NCBI RefSeq assembly: GCF_007860075.1
Contig: NZ_SJPP01000004.1
Coordinates: 186,001 to 250,000, forward strand
DNA length: 64,000 nucleotides
Source: Symmachiella macrocystis
GTDB lineage: Bacteria > Planctomycetota > Planctomycetia > Planctomycetales > Planctomycetaceae
Reading direction: 5' to 3'
The stretch's first letter is position 1. The number at the start of each line of letters is the position of its first letter. Below the pieces are notes generated by a model. It did no database searches and was not told the DNA's origin. It worked only from the letters and a program-made list of their open reading frames with translations. The translations under genes and the position numbers were made by a program. Below are positions 27,755 through 36,357 of this stretch, piece after piece.

Positions 27755-29124
27755 GCGATCACCTCCTGAATTGGTTTGGCTTCCGGATCGACGACTGAGA
27801 TGGGGCGGCCGACGTTAGAGATATTTTCGGCCTGCGAATCGATCCCCAAGCAGCCGCAGATCGTCCCCAGAAAATCTTGTGCGTTCACCGGTCGATCGAC
27901 AACCTTCATTCCATCGGGACTGGTTTGTCCCACAATGCTGCCCCCTTTGACACCGCCGCCGGCGAGGACCGACGACCACGCTGCGGGGAAATGGTCCCGC
28001 CCCGCGTTGGAGTTTATACGCGGTGTCCGGCCGAATTCCCCCATCCAAATAATGGTCGTCGAATCAAGCAGTCCCCGCTGGTCAAGATCCTCCATCAACG
28101 TCGCCCAGGCCGGGTCGAGGACCTGACACAACGAAGCGACGCGGCCCAGGTTCTCTTGATGTGTATCCCAACCGAAACTCCCACCGTTTCCGGCAGCATT
28201 GTTGAGCGACACCTCAATAAAGGGAACCCCCCTTTCGACCAACCGTCGGGCCAGCAGACACCCCATGCCGAATTCTGTAAGCCCATATTTTTGTTTCAAC
28301 GCATCCGGCTCACTATCCAACTCAAATGCAGCGATCGACTCGGAACGCATCATGCGAATCGCATTTTTGTAGGCCGTACGATGCCCGTCGACAGCGTTTC
28401 CCGGACGACTGCCGGAAAAATCGTCCTCCAAGCCGGAGAGAATCGACAGGCGATCGTCATGTCGCGCCACATCAACGGTGCCCGGTAAATTGAGGTTCTC
28501 CACCTTCAAGGAACTGGTCGGCTGACCGTTGACGCGAACTATGCCGCCGTTGCCCACGACTAAGGGCGCATACCGCGGTCCCAAAAATCCCGGGCCATAG
28601 GCGGACGCATTAAATCCACGGAAGGGAGAAATGCTGACGTAGCCGGGCAAGTCGGCGTCTTTGTTAGTCAGCTCCTTGGAATACAACGCGCCAATCGCGG
28701 GGTACTGAATTGGACCTTGCGGGCGGTACCCGGTCCGCATCACATAAGTGCCCCGCGAGTGGTCTCCCTCTTTGGTACTCATCGAGCGGACAATCGCCAT
28801 CCGCTTCATCCATTTGGCGACTTGCGGTAGATTCTCGCTAATCTGGATGCCCGGTACCGTAGTCTCGATCGACAACCGTCCGCCGCCGTTTTTATGTTCC
28901 GGCTTGGGGTCGAACGTATCAATTTGGCTGGGGCCGCCTGACATCCACAACAGGATGCACGCCCCGGGGCGACGTGGTTTGTCAGCGGTTTCGGCAGCGA
29001 ACGCCGGGAACCAATTCGATGAGATTGCACTCGCCGCGCAGCCGAGCGTTGCTTGTAACAGCGTTCGACGCGAAACATGCCTGGCAGCGGACTGCTGTGG
29101 CCGTAGTTTTTGCCGTCTGGTCAT
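27751..29124 (-). CDS. DUF1501 protein with twin-arginine-type signal
   Basis: The 457-residue product belongs to the DUF1501 family, related to alkaline phosphatase/sulfatase-type folds and very common in planctomycetes. The N-terminus has SRRTLLQATLGC followed by a hydrophobic segment ending in FAAE, which fits Tat export. Typical DUF1501 segments are CILLWMSGGPSQIDTFDPKP, FIEVSLNN, GWDTHQENLGR and IWMGEFGRTPRIN near the end. The ATG at 29124 has GGAG eight bases upstream and is preferred over an open extension to 29175. It follows the DUF1549/1553 gene in the same operon; the two families are almost always paired. Their joint function is unproven, with polysaccharide breakdown a common suggestion. 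Confidence 0.9.
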   Translation of the reverse strand: MTRRQKLRPQQSAARHVSRRTLLQATLGCAASAISSNWFPAFAAETADKPRRPGACILLWMSGGPSQIDTFDPKPEHKNGGGRLSIETTVPGIQISENLPQVAKWMKRMAIVRSMSTKEGDHSRGTYVMRTGYRPQGPIQYPAIGALYSKELTNKDADLPGYVSISPFRGFNASAYGPGFLGPRYAPLVVGNGGIVRVNGQPTSSLKVENLNLPGTVDVARHDDRLSILSGLEDDFSGSRPGNAVDGHRTAYKNAIRMMRSESIAAFELDSEPDALKQKYGLTEFGMGCLLARRLVERGVPFIEVSLNNAAGNGGSFGWDTHQENLGRVASLCQVLDPAWATLMEDLDQRGLLDSTTIIWMGEFGRTPRINSNAGRDHFPAAWSSVLAGGGVKGGSIVGQTSPDGMKVVDRPVNAQDFLGTICGCLGIDSQAENISNVGRPISVVDPEAKPIQEVIA

Positions 29125-29180
29125 CGCGCTTACTCCAGAGAATTGGCTATTGTAAGAAATGGACATCCACACCACGTGGA

Positions 29181-30809
29181 TTAGTGATTGAATATGAACT
29201 CGCTACTGTTTAGCAGTGCCCAAAAAATATCCGCCAACGCCTTCTCCTTATTGGCATTATTTTTTGCTGCGGCAGGCTGAATGAGAGATCGTGCGGCCTC
29301 AACAAAAGAGAGCCGTGGGGCGGGTTCCTCCGCCTTGGTCTCAACATAGGTCCGCAGCCGGCTCAGTTCAGCTTCGCGTGGTTGGCGGCTCAAGGTCGTC
29401 AGATACAGGGTTTCGATCTTGCCGTCCATATCGAGAAATGGACTTTGCAAGATGGCGGAAAGTGTGTTGCTGGAAGCCGACTCAGTTTGCTGCGTGATAA
29501 ATTGGCAATTCATCAGTGCCAGTGCTTGCAAAATGGTCGATTGTGGGTCGACGTTGGAATCACGTTGGTTCTCAAACAGCGCCTGAATCTGTGTGTCGAC
29601 CTGCCGTCCCCCCAACAACTGATTGCGGGGATTGGAGGTCTCAAAGCCCCCCGTTGCCTGAATCAAACAGTCGGCAAGTTGTCGCGGGCTCATCCCTTTG
29701 ACCGGCATGCGTCCAATCCAACGCTGCTGGTCCTGACTGTCGTCCGTGCGACGGCTGGAGAGTTGGTACGTTTTGCTAGCGGTGATTGCGCGGATCAAAA
29801 ATTTGAAGTCGAAATCGTGCGTTGCAAATGAGCGGGCCAGATCGTCGAGCAATTCCGGATGTGTGGAAGGATTGGATTCATCAAAGCCATCGGGCGGGTC
29901 GACGAGGCCCACTCCAAAAAAGTGCGCCCAAATACGATTGGCGCCTGTTCGGGCGAAATAAGGATTCTCCTTGCTAGTGATCCAATCGGCCAACACGTCT
30001 CGCGTTCGTGCCTCACCCGACCAGTCGGGTGACGTCTCATCAATGAACCGCGCTTGGACCAGCGTCTGACTGCCATCGAGACTGATTTCGCGGCTTGTCG
30101 CATCGTCACTCAAGCTGCCAAACCGGTCCCCTTCGATCCCCGCAAAAAAAGCCGTGAATCCCCAAAACTCCTCCTGCTGCCATTTGGCGAAGGGATGATT
30201 GTGGCATTGGGCACAATCCAATTGCACACCCAAGAACAACCGGCTGATGCTGGAGGACACGCTTTCCGGTTTAACCTCCTTGGCCCGATAATAGGCAACT
30301 GCTCCTTCACGCTCATTGCCCGATATCCGGCACGCAATCAGCTCGCGTGCCATCTCGTCGTAGGCGGTGTTGTCGATAAATTTGTCGCGCAACCAACCCT
30401 CAAAACTCGGTGCCAAAACCTGCGCTTGCTGGTCCACGTCCGCTTCAGGAATCATCAACATCCGCCATGTGTGCGCGAAGTGGTTAACATAGCCCGGGTG
30501 ATCGAGCAATCGATCTACCAATTGGCGACGCTTATTCGGATCAGTATCCGCCAAGAATTCGCGCACTTCGGAAACCGGCGGAATCCGGCCGGCGATATTC
30601 AAATAGGTGCGGCGCAAAAACTCGGCATCATCGGCCTGGGGAGCCGGAACAACCCCTTGTGTCTCCCACGCAGCGGCAATGTGACGATCGATCGTGGCCG
30701 CCAACTGTGCCACATCGTCTGACGGGGCCTCGTCAGCCCGAAGTGGGGCTGCAGTGAGAGACATAGAGGTGGTGGTGACAATAATCCAAAGCAAATGTCG
30801 AATGCTCAT
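29181..30809 (-). CDS. DUF1549/DUF1553 protein (PSCyt2-PSD1 type), exported
   Basis: The 542-residue protein has a signal peptide (LLWIIVTTTSMSLTAAPLRA). The DUF1549 domain (about 30-240) includes EFLRRTYLNIAGRIPPVSEV and QLDCAQCHNHPFAKW; the CxxCH in the latter is a standard feature of this domain. The DUF1553 domain (about 290-530) includes ENPYFARTGANRIWAHFFG, GLVDPPDGFDESNPSTHPEL and a late NSSEFIFNH. No PSCyt1 cytochrome domain precedes them, so this is the short form. The ATG at 30809 has GGAG upstream; an open extension reaches 30860. It lies 47 bases after the M56-WD40 gene and 56 before the DUF1501 gene. Confidence 0.9.
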   Translation of the reverse strand: MSIRHLLWIIVTTTSMSLTAAPLRADEAPSDDVAQLAATIDRHIAAAWETQGVVPAPQADDAEFLRRTYLNIAGRIPPVSEVREFLADTDPNKRRQLVDRLLDHPGYVNHFAHTWRMLMIPEADVDQQAQVLAPSFEGWLRDKFIDNTAYDEMARELIACRISGNEREGAVAYYRAKEVKPESVSSSISRLFLGVQLDCAQCHNHPFAKWQQEEFWGFTAFFAGIEGDRFGSLSDDATSREISLDGSQTLVQARFIDETSPDWSGEARTRDVLADWITSKENPYFARTGANRIWAHFFGVGLVDPPDGFDESNPSTHPELLDDLARSFATHDFDFKFLIRAITASKTYQLSSRRTDDSQDQQRWIGRMPVKGMSPRQLADCLIQATGGFETSNPRNQLLGGRQVDTQIQALFENQRDSNVDPQSTILQALALMNCQFITQQTESASSNTLSAILQSPFLDMDGKIETLYLTTLSRQPREAELSRLRTYVETKAEEPAPRLSFVEAARSLIQPAAAKNNANKEKALADIFWALLNSSEFIFNH

Positions 30810-30856
30810 TATGCTCTCCGTAAAAAAGCGCTTTCCACGGTTGTGACCGCAGGACG

Positions 30857-33800
30857 TCATTTCGTGGATTCGAGGATGGCGCCGGCAGCCTTTGACTGGA
30901 ATTCCGACGGTTTCAACACATCGAATGCCCCATTGGGTTGCTCGACAAGGTACACGACTCGTTCTTCAAGGACTTCCGCATCGCCGGAGGTGACTTGCCC
31001 CGCCCGATTGAAGGCGATGCCGACATGATGCGGCGTTGATGAATCTTCGGCCGGAGGTTCGAGACCGGCGACATAGATCGCCATTGCTAAAATCTCGCCT
31101 GTCTTGACATCTACAATCCGGGCCACCCCATCCCAACCGCACGTCGCCAACTTTGTGCCATCGGAGCTATACGAGACCCCCGTGCAGGGAGCCGCATGAT
31201 TGGGGAATTCTTTGAGAAATGTGCCATCGGATTTCCAAAGTAGTACCGAGGTATCCCAACAGCCCGTAGCGACCACATTACTGTCCGGACTCCAATCCAC
31301 TCTCATGATCGAAGCTTCAAATCCCGGCACGACCGGCCCCGGCGTTCCATCGGGTCGCCAAAACCGCAGACTGGTGTTGTGGCCCGATACGATCCATTCG
31401 CCATCCGGACTCCAATCGATGCTATCCACATCTCCGTCGTACGCCTGCATCAATACCAACTCTTTAGGTGGGGCGGTTGGATCTTCGACCTGCGAGACCC
31501 GCACGTTCGCATCAAGGCCGCTCGTCGCCAACTGTTTGCCGTCGGCACTGAACACGGCTGCTGTTGTTCCCTGGGCATGCATGTTGGACGACTTGACATC
31601 TCCTTCCATATCGAAAATGTCCATCGTCCCCCCGCGCCGCGTGACGACCAAACGCTTGCTATCCGGCGACCATGCCATCCCCCGGGGAATCCCGCGACCT
31701 CCGCTCAGTTCATTGAGCAATTCGCCTTCGGCGTTCCAGAGACTCACCCGCTGGGGAAACTCATTCGCCGCGAATGTCTCCCCATCAGGGCTCCATTTGA
31801 CGCTACCGACAAAGTTCTGGAAATCATCAATGGTCAGTTCTTTCTCAAAGCCCCCCGACCAAAGATGCACTGCGGAATCTTCGGCGGCAATTGCGATTTG
31901 GTCGCTTGAGGGATGCCAATCCAAGTCCATCAGTTTCGCGCCATTGGGGCGAATTAACTTTCGGGAACCAGCAGGACCGTCGGTTGTGAAAAATCGCACG
32001 GAAAAGCGGCCACCGGCAAGAATGCGGTTTGTCTTCGGGTTCCAATCTAGTGTAAAGACATCGCCGTAATTGAAATTCGTTCGTTCCAGCCGACGGATCA
32101 TATGCCCCTCTACCGACCACAGTAAGATTTGGCGGTCTTCCGCTGCCGTGATTAACTGGGTACTGTCCGGACTCCAGGCGAGTCCACGAATCGACTTGCT
32201 GTGGCCGCGTAGCGTCGGCCCGGGGGTTCCGTCGGCTTTCCAGAGTCGCACGGTGGCGATTGCTTGTTGTCCCGGTTCGGTCGGGATCAAACCAGAACTA
32301 CTAGAAGCTAACCACTTGCCATCGGGACTCCAGCGTACGCGGGTCATGCCGCCGTGATGGCCTTCCAAGACCGGTCCCGGCTGACCGTCTGCTTTCCAGA
32401 GACGAACCACGCGGTTGTCATCTCCCGCGGCCAACACCGTCCCTTCTGGATTCCAGGCGATCGTATTGATCGGTGCTTCGTGTCCTTCAATGACAATTCC
32501 CGGCGTCCCGTCAATCCCCCAGGTACGAATCGTTCCATCCATCGCAGAAGTCGCAAAGGATTGACTGTTCGGATGCCATGCGATACTCCGAACCGGGGCG
32601 AGATGATCCGTTAGCACGGGACCAGGTACGCCTTCCTCACTCCATATCCGCACCGTGGCGTCATCGGCGCCTGTCGTAATCCACTTTCCGTCCGGGGACC
32701 AACCGATGGCACGTATGTTGCTGCTGTGTCCAACCAGTACCCGCTGTAGATCTAACGATTCGGCATCATGAATTCGGACATAGGTACCCTCACCGAATGC
32801 GATTGATTTCCCGTCAGGACTGTGGACGGCTGCCTCGACATAACCGCCGACCGGCACCACCATCGCCTGCCAGCGGCCTAATCCAGGGATTTCGGCCGGT
32901 GCGGGAATCAGGCCCGGCAAGGTCGTCCCGGTTGCCCCCGGCTGCCAGCGTCCGGATTTCTCCGCGACTGCCTTTGTCTCTTTTGCAGGACCAGCCGAGT
33001 CGATTGTCGCTTTCGTAGATTCATCGTCGGACTCCCTTGCGACCGTTTTCGAGGCATTACCGGCGCCGTCGGCCAAGGTAACCGTGCCGCAAACAGCTAC
33101 GATCGCCATCACGATCGACAACATCACGACCAACGTCGTTCCGCGTGCTGTTAGGCCAATCATGCGACTTCGCCGTTCGTCAAGCAAGCCGGCCACACGA
33201 CGTTCCAGCTTCCAGCGCGACGTAAACAATCCGACCGTTCCTGGAAGCGGGCGTGAAGCGTGAATCAATTCCGCAAGGGTCAACAGAGTGCGACCGTATG
33301 AGTGCGCATCGGTGGTGGCCAGCACGTAATTATCGCAAACTTCTTCACGAGCGCGGGCCAGTTGTTGATTGACCGCAATCGCAAATGGATGCAGCCAGAA
33401 AATGCACGAAGCGACTTGCTGAAACAACACCACCACTTGATCACGACGCACAATATGGGCCAACTCATGGATCAAAATGTCGCTCAACTGCGCCGGCGTG
33501 ACACGTTCGACCATCCCTTCAGGAATGACGACCCGCGGCCGCAAAAACCCCGTGGCGACCGGTCCAACAATCACTCGCGAACGCACAACCTCGGGCGTCT
33601 GCTCCAAACTCAATTTTTGCACAACCTGTTCAAACGCAGTCGCTAACTTCGCATCCGTGTTGGGAACGGCCAAACGGAGAATCGAAATCAAACGGGCCCA
33701 ACCCCAAGCCAGCCGCGTCAAGAAAAACAACGCACCGGCAGCCCACACAGCGAAGACACCCTGCATCGACACGCGCAGTAGGCGGCCATACCAAGTCATC

Positions 33801-34348
33801 GTCTCCTGAGCGACGGGTACCACCGAAACTGCTTGTGATTGAACCGGCGCGGAGTTTGTGGACTGCTGTGAAACAACGGGCGATACTTTCGGCTCCTCCG
33901 TTGTCACTGCAGCATCTACAGTAGGACTTAGGGGCTCCGCCTGCACGACCGGGTCTGCTGCGGGAACGTCTACCACCGCCTTTGATGTACGCGGCGGGAC
34001 GATCACAAAGTGCTTCGGCAACCGAGGCGTTGGTTTGACCACTTCAGGAGAAGTCGGCATCACCGCTGGTGCGTGCGGCGTTTCAGCCATCGGCGCCGCG
34101 ACCGGTTCAGCGACGAGCGACACTGAGATCAAACTTCTGCCCGACGACTGCATTACCCAAGCAATAACTGGGCTCATCAACATGAACATCAAGGACGCAC
34201 AGAGCACCCAATAACGCACAGCCGGACGGTGACGCACGAAAGTTATCACGACCAAGGCAACTGCGGTCACTAGCGTGACCTGCAGCAGAACGTTCGCGGC
34301 CCACACCAGTAGCTGGTCACTCGGAATTGTGAAAATCGATGCGCTCAT
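30857..34348 (-). CDS. M56 (BlaR1-type) membrane metallopeptidase fused to WD40 propellers
   Basis: The 1163-residue protein starts at ATG 34348, with GGGAG eight bases upstream. Two helices (about 12-38 and 45-67) precede a Pro/Val-rich linker (about 75-180) and a third helix (about 196-217). The peptidase domain has HELAH at 294-298 and a third ligand in AREEVCDN (about 335). A further helix lies near 400-420. From about residue 490 to 1110 come about fourteen WD40 repeats, such as IRAIGWSPDGKWITTGADDA. In BlaR1 the sensor is a penicillin-binding domain; here propellers replace it. The next gene upstream encodes a BlaI-type repressor, so this protein probably inactivates it in response to a ligand or partner of the propellers. 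That step is inferred from BlaR1/MecR1. Confidence 0.9.
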   Translation of the reverse strand: MSASIFTIPSDQLLVWAANVLLQVTLVTAVALVVITFVRHRPAVRYWVLCASLMFMLMSPVIAWVMQSSGRSLISVSLVAEPVAAPMAETPHAPAVMPTSPEVVKPTPRLPKHFVIVPPRTSKAVVDVPAADPVVQAEPLSPTVDAAVTTEEPKVSPVVSQQSTNSAPVQSQAVSVVPVAQETMTWYGRLLRVSMQGVFAVWAAGALFFLTRLAWGWARLISILRLAVPNTDAKLATAFEQVVQKLSLEQTPEVVRSRVIVGPVATGFLRPRVVIPEGMVERVTPAQLSDILIHELAHIVRRDQVVVLFQQVASCIFWLHPFAIAVNQQLARAREEVCDNYVLATTDAHSYGRTLLTLAELIHASRPLPGTVGLFTSRWKLERRVAGLLDERRSRMIGLTARGTTLVVMLSIVMAIVAVCGTVTLADGAGNASKTVARESDDESTKATIDSAGPAKETKAVAEKSGRWQPGATGTTLPGLIPAPAEIPGLGRWQAMVVPVGGYVEAAVHSPDGKSIAFGEGTYVRIHDAESLDLQRVLVGHSSNIRAIGWSPDGKWITTGADDATVRIWSEEGVPGPVLTDHLAPVRSIAWHPNSQSFATSAMDGTIRTWGIDGTPGIVIEGHEAPINTIAWNPEGTVLAAGDDNRVVRLWKADGQPGPVLEGHHGGMTRVRWSPDGKWLASSSSGLIPTEPGQQAIATVRLWKADGTPGPTLRGHSKSIRGLAWSPDSTQLITAAEDRQILLWSVEGHMIRRLERTNFNYGDVFTLDWNPKTNRILAGGRFSVRFFTTDGPAGSRKLIRPNGAKLMDLDWHPSSDQIAIAAEDSAVHLWSGGFEKELTIDDFQNFVGSVKWSPDGETFAANEFPQRVSLWNAEGELLNELSGGRGIPRGMAWSPDSKRLVVTRRGGTMDIFDMEGDVKSSNMHAQGTTAAVFSADGKQLATSGLDANVRVSQVEDPTAPPKELVLMQAYDGDVDSIDWSPDGEWIVSGHNTSLRFWRPDGTPGPVVPGFEASIMRVDWSPDSNVVATGCWDTSVLLWKSDGTFLKEFPNHAAPCTGVSYSSDGTKLATCGWDGVARIVDVKTGEILAMAIYVAGLEPPAEDSSTPHHVGIAFNRAGQVTSGDAEVLEERVVYLVEQPNGAFDVLKPSEFQSKAAGAILESTK

Positions 34349-34374
34349 TGGTTCCACTCCCGCGGATTGTATCG

Positions 34375-34764
34375 TTATGGTTTGCTAGATTCTGCCTCGT
34401 CAATCATGTCACGAATGCGCTCTGCTTCGTCTGCAGTCAAACCGCGGTATTCGATCAGCGCGGTGACCATTTCTTCCGGGGAACCGGCGAACAAGCGGTC
34501 GACCATTTGGGCGACTTTTGCCCCCAGCGACACCGTGCGCGGCCGATTCGCGGAATACACGAACGTTCGCCCTTGTTCGCGATGTTTCAGCCACCCCTTA
34601 TCCTCCAGGCGGACAATCATCGTCTGCACCGTGTTTCGGGCTAGCAGTCGCCGCGCGGAGAGCGCATCGCGGACTTCGCTGACAGTCACCTCACGGCGCT
34701 CCCACACGATTTCCATGATTTCGCGCTGTGCATCGGTCAGCGGTGAAGAATTTGCTTTTGCCAT
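34375..34764 (-). CDS. BlaI/MecI/CopY-family transcriptional repressor
   Basis: The 129-residue protein has the winged-helix DNA-binding domain of the BlaI family: LTDAQREIMEIVWERREVTV, then ARNTVQTMIVRLEDKGWLKH and the wing HREQGRTFVY. The C-terminal helices (about 85-125) serve dimerisation. The ATG at 34764 is chosen because GGAG lies seven bases before it; the frame extends to 34797. It is the first gene of the operon and the M56-WD40 gene starts 26 bases after its stop. In known systems the repressor dimer binds inverted repeats in its own promoter and is cleaved once the M56 protein is activated. A matching inverted repeat is present just upstream. Confidence 0.93.
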   Translation of the reverse strand: MAKANSSPLTDAQREIMEIVWERREVTVSEVRDALSARRLLARNTVQTMIVRLEDKGWLKHREQGRTFVYSANRPRTVSLGAKVAQMVDRLFAGSPEEMVTALIEYRGLTADEAERIRDMIDEAESSKP

Positions 34765-34811
34765 CCGCGGCTCCTCGAAACGGTTAACCCGAATCAACTG
34801 ACCGCATATTA

Positions 34812-34826
34812 CCTACGGACAGTAGG
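34812..34826. promoter_or_regulatory. Candidate operator of the BlaI-type repressor
   Basis: The inverted repeat CCTAC-GGACA-GTAGG lies 47 bases before the repressor start codon, with flanks TTA and CAA that partly extend the symmetry. BlaI/MecI operators have CTAC/GTAG-like half-sites (TACTACA...TGTAGTA), so sequence and position both fit autoregulation. Only one copy was seen. Confidence 0.5.
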
Positions 34827-34970
34827 CAAAGCAAGATCGGATCGGAAAAATCGTCTCAACGGCGGCAATCCCCAGTACCGCACGGAGTACGCATTTTCCG
34901 TTAGCATGGCGGCGCAATCCATTGCCGTGCAGCTCGAACCGCCGACTTAGGGCTGAATCAGCTCATCGAG

Positions 34971-36014
34971 CTATAAGAAGATCGCTGCGTTCACCAACAG
35001 GTATGCACCGAGCAACACTAAGCCGAAGCCGCGTTTCATGTGACTGCCCGAGAACAAAATCCCCACCCGAAACACGATCAGCACGGTGAGCATTGCTGGA
35101 AAAAGAACACGGAAGAATTGGGGCGATGCCTCAAGGCCCTGCGGAGTAACGGCTGCCGCAGCGCCGGTCACGAACAGCACGTTTAAAATATCAGCACCAA
35201 TGACATTTCCGACCGCGAGGTCGCCGTGGCCGTGTCGGGCGGCGGTCACGCAGGTGACTAATTCTGGTAGCGACGTACCAAAGGCGACAAGCGTCGCTGA
35301 AATCAAAGCTGCGGGGATATTCATACGTATCGCCGCTTCTTCGACACACGGAATCAGCAAGTGGGAAGACCCCACAACCAAAAACACAGCAAATGCTAAC
35401 TTCGAGAGAACCCAAGCCGTTGAGGCTTTGGCATCGCCTTCGAAGTCTTCCAACGAGGTGCCATTCTTCTCTTCGCGCGCCCAGCGAACCGATTGCCAAA
35501 TATACCATGCCAGGATTGCCAGAAACGCAAAGCCCGTGATTTGTGCGATATGGCCCCCGTCGGTAAAAGCCGTTCCAGGCGCGTTCCATGGCCAACTGAC
35601 AGCGACTAATAAAATTCCGGAACCCAACTGCACCCAGCCCTGGCGATTGACGATCTTTTTGTGCAGTGGTAATGGAGCGATCAGACAGGAAATTCCAAGA
35701 ATCAAGCCGGTATCGCAAATCACCGACCCCACCGCATTCCCCAGGGCCAGTTCGGGCACCCCTTTGACAGCTGCGAATACGGATACCGCCACTTCGGGCA
35801 TCGTCGTGCCCAAACTCACCACAGTGGCGCCGATGACGACCTTAGAAAGTCCGGATCGTTCAGAAAGTACAACCGCTTCTTCAACCAGCCAATCAGCTCC
35901 CTTTGCCAGGACCGCTAGATTCACTGCAATCATGCCGAGCAGTACGGTCCACGCCAGTGCCGGCGTGGTATCCCACGGCAGATCGTTAATGAAACCTTTG
36001 ATTATCTCTTCCAT
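34971..36014 (-). CDS. Calcium/sodium antiporter, CaCA family
   Basis: The 347-residue protein has about ten membrane helices arranged as two homologous halves. Each half carries the alpha-repeat of the Ca2+/cation antiporter family: VIGATVVSLGTTMPEVAVSV in the first and LISATLVAFGTSLPELVTCV in the second. The paired GNAVGSVICDTG and GNVIGADILNVL segments follow in each half. The conserved acidic residues (MPE, LPE) coordinate the ion. It resembles YrbG-type exchangers of about 320-360 residues. A soluble loop of about 30 residues separates the halves. It lies upstream of the BlaI operon on the same strand, but a 200-base gap and the operator between them suggest separate transcription. Confidence 0.92.
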   Translation of the reverse strand: MEEIIKGFINDLPWDTTPALAWTVLLGMIAVNLAVLAKGADWLVEEAVVLSERSGLSKVVIGATVVSLGTTMPEVAVSVFAAVKGVPELALGNAVGSVICDTGLILGISCLIAPLPLHKKIVNRQGWVQLGSGILLVAVSWPWNAPGTAFTDGGHIAQITGFAFLAILAWYIWQSVRWAREEKNGTSLEDFEGDAKASTAWVLSKLAFAVFLVVGSSHLLIPCVEEAAIRMNIPAALISATLVAFGTSLPELVTCVTAARHGHGDLAVGNVIGADILNVLFVTGAAAAVTPQGLEASPQFFRVLFPAMLTVLIVFRVGILFSGSHMKRGFGLVLLGAYLLVNAAIFL

Positions 36015-36357
36015 GTCACGTCCACTGTTGTATGAATTCAGCGATCACAAGTCATGACAAATGCCCCGCGCTGAGACATTCGCTGGTTACGGGATTCCCA
36101 ACCCACGCTTATTACGGCAAGTCAAGGTACAAAGATATCGGGATTGATCCACAATCCACGGAATCAACCGCGCTTGGGAAACCGATGAGATATTACCGAC
36201 CGCCAGTCGGAATCACAACTCGTGCAATCAACAGTACGGCGTGTTCTCAATTTCCAAACGCCCAGCGAGTGGAATTGGCTCACGAATTGCCCCAGATCCT
36301 CTTGAAGGGGCGCGTTTGGAAGACTTGGGGCAACAACATGCACGGCATAGCCGCCAT
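36015..36357. other. Intergenic region without a gene
   Basis: The 343 bases lie between the antiporter start and the FHA protein stop. No coding frame is convincing. Five-base arms CCGAC/GTCGG with a five-base loop lie at 36196-36210, flanked by ATT/AAT, about 150 bases after the FHA gene; this may be a weak 3' end structure. Confidence 0.45.

Noticed and set aside
27751-34764. Beta-lactam resistance system (blaI-blaR1)
   Set aside because: The M56 protein lacks the penicillin-binding sensor domain and no beta-lactamase gene is present; only the regulatory principle is shared.
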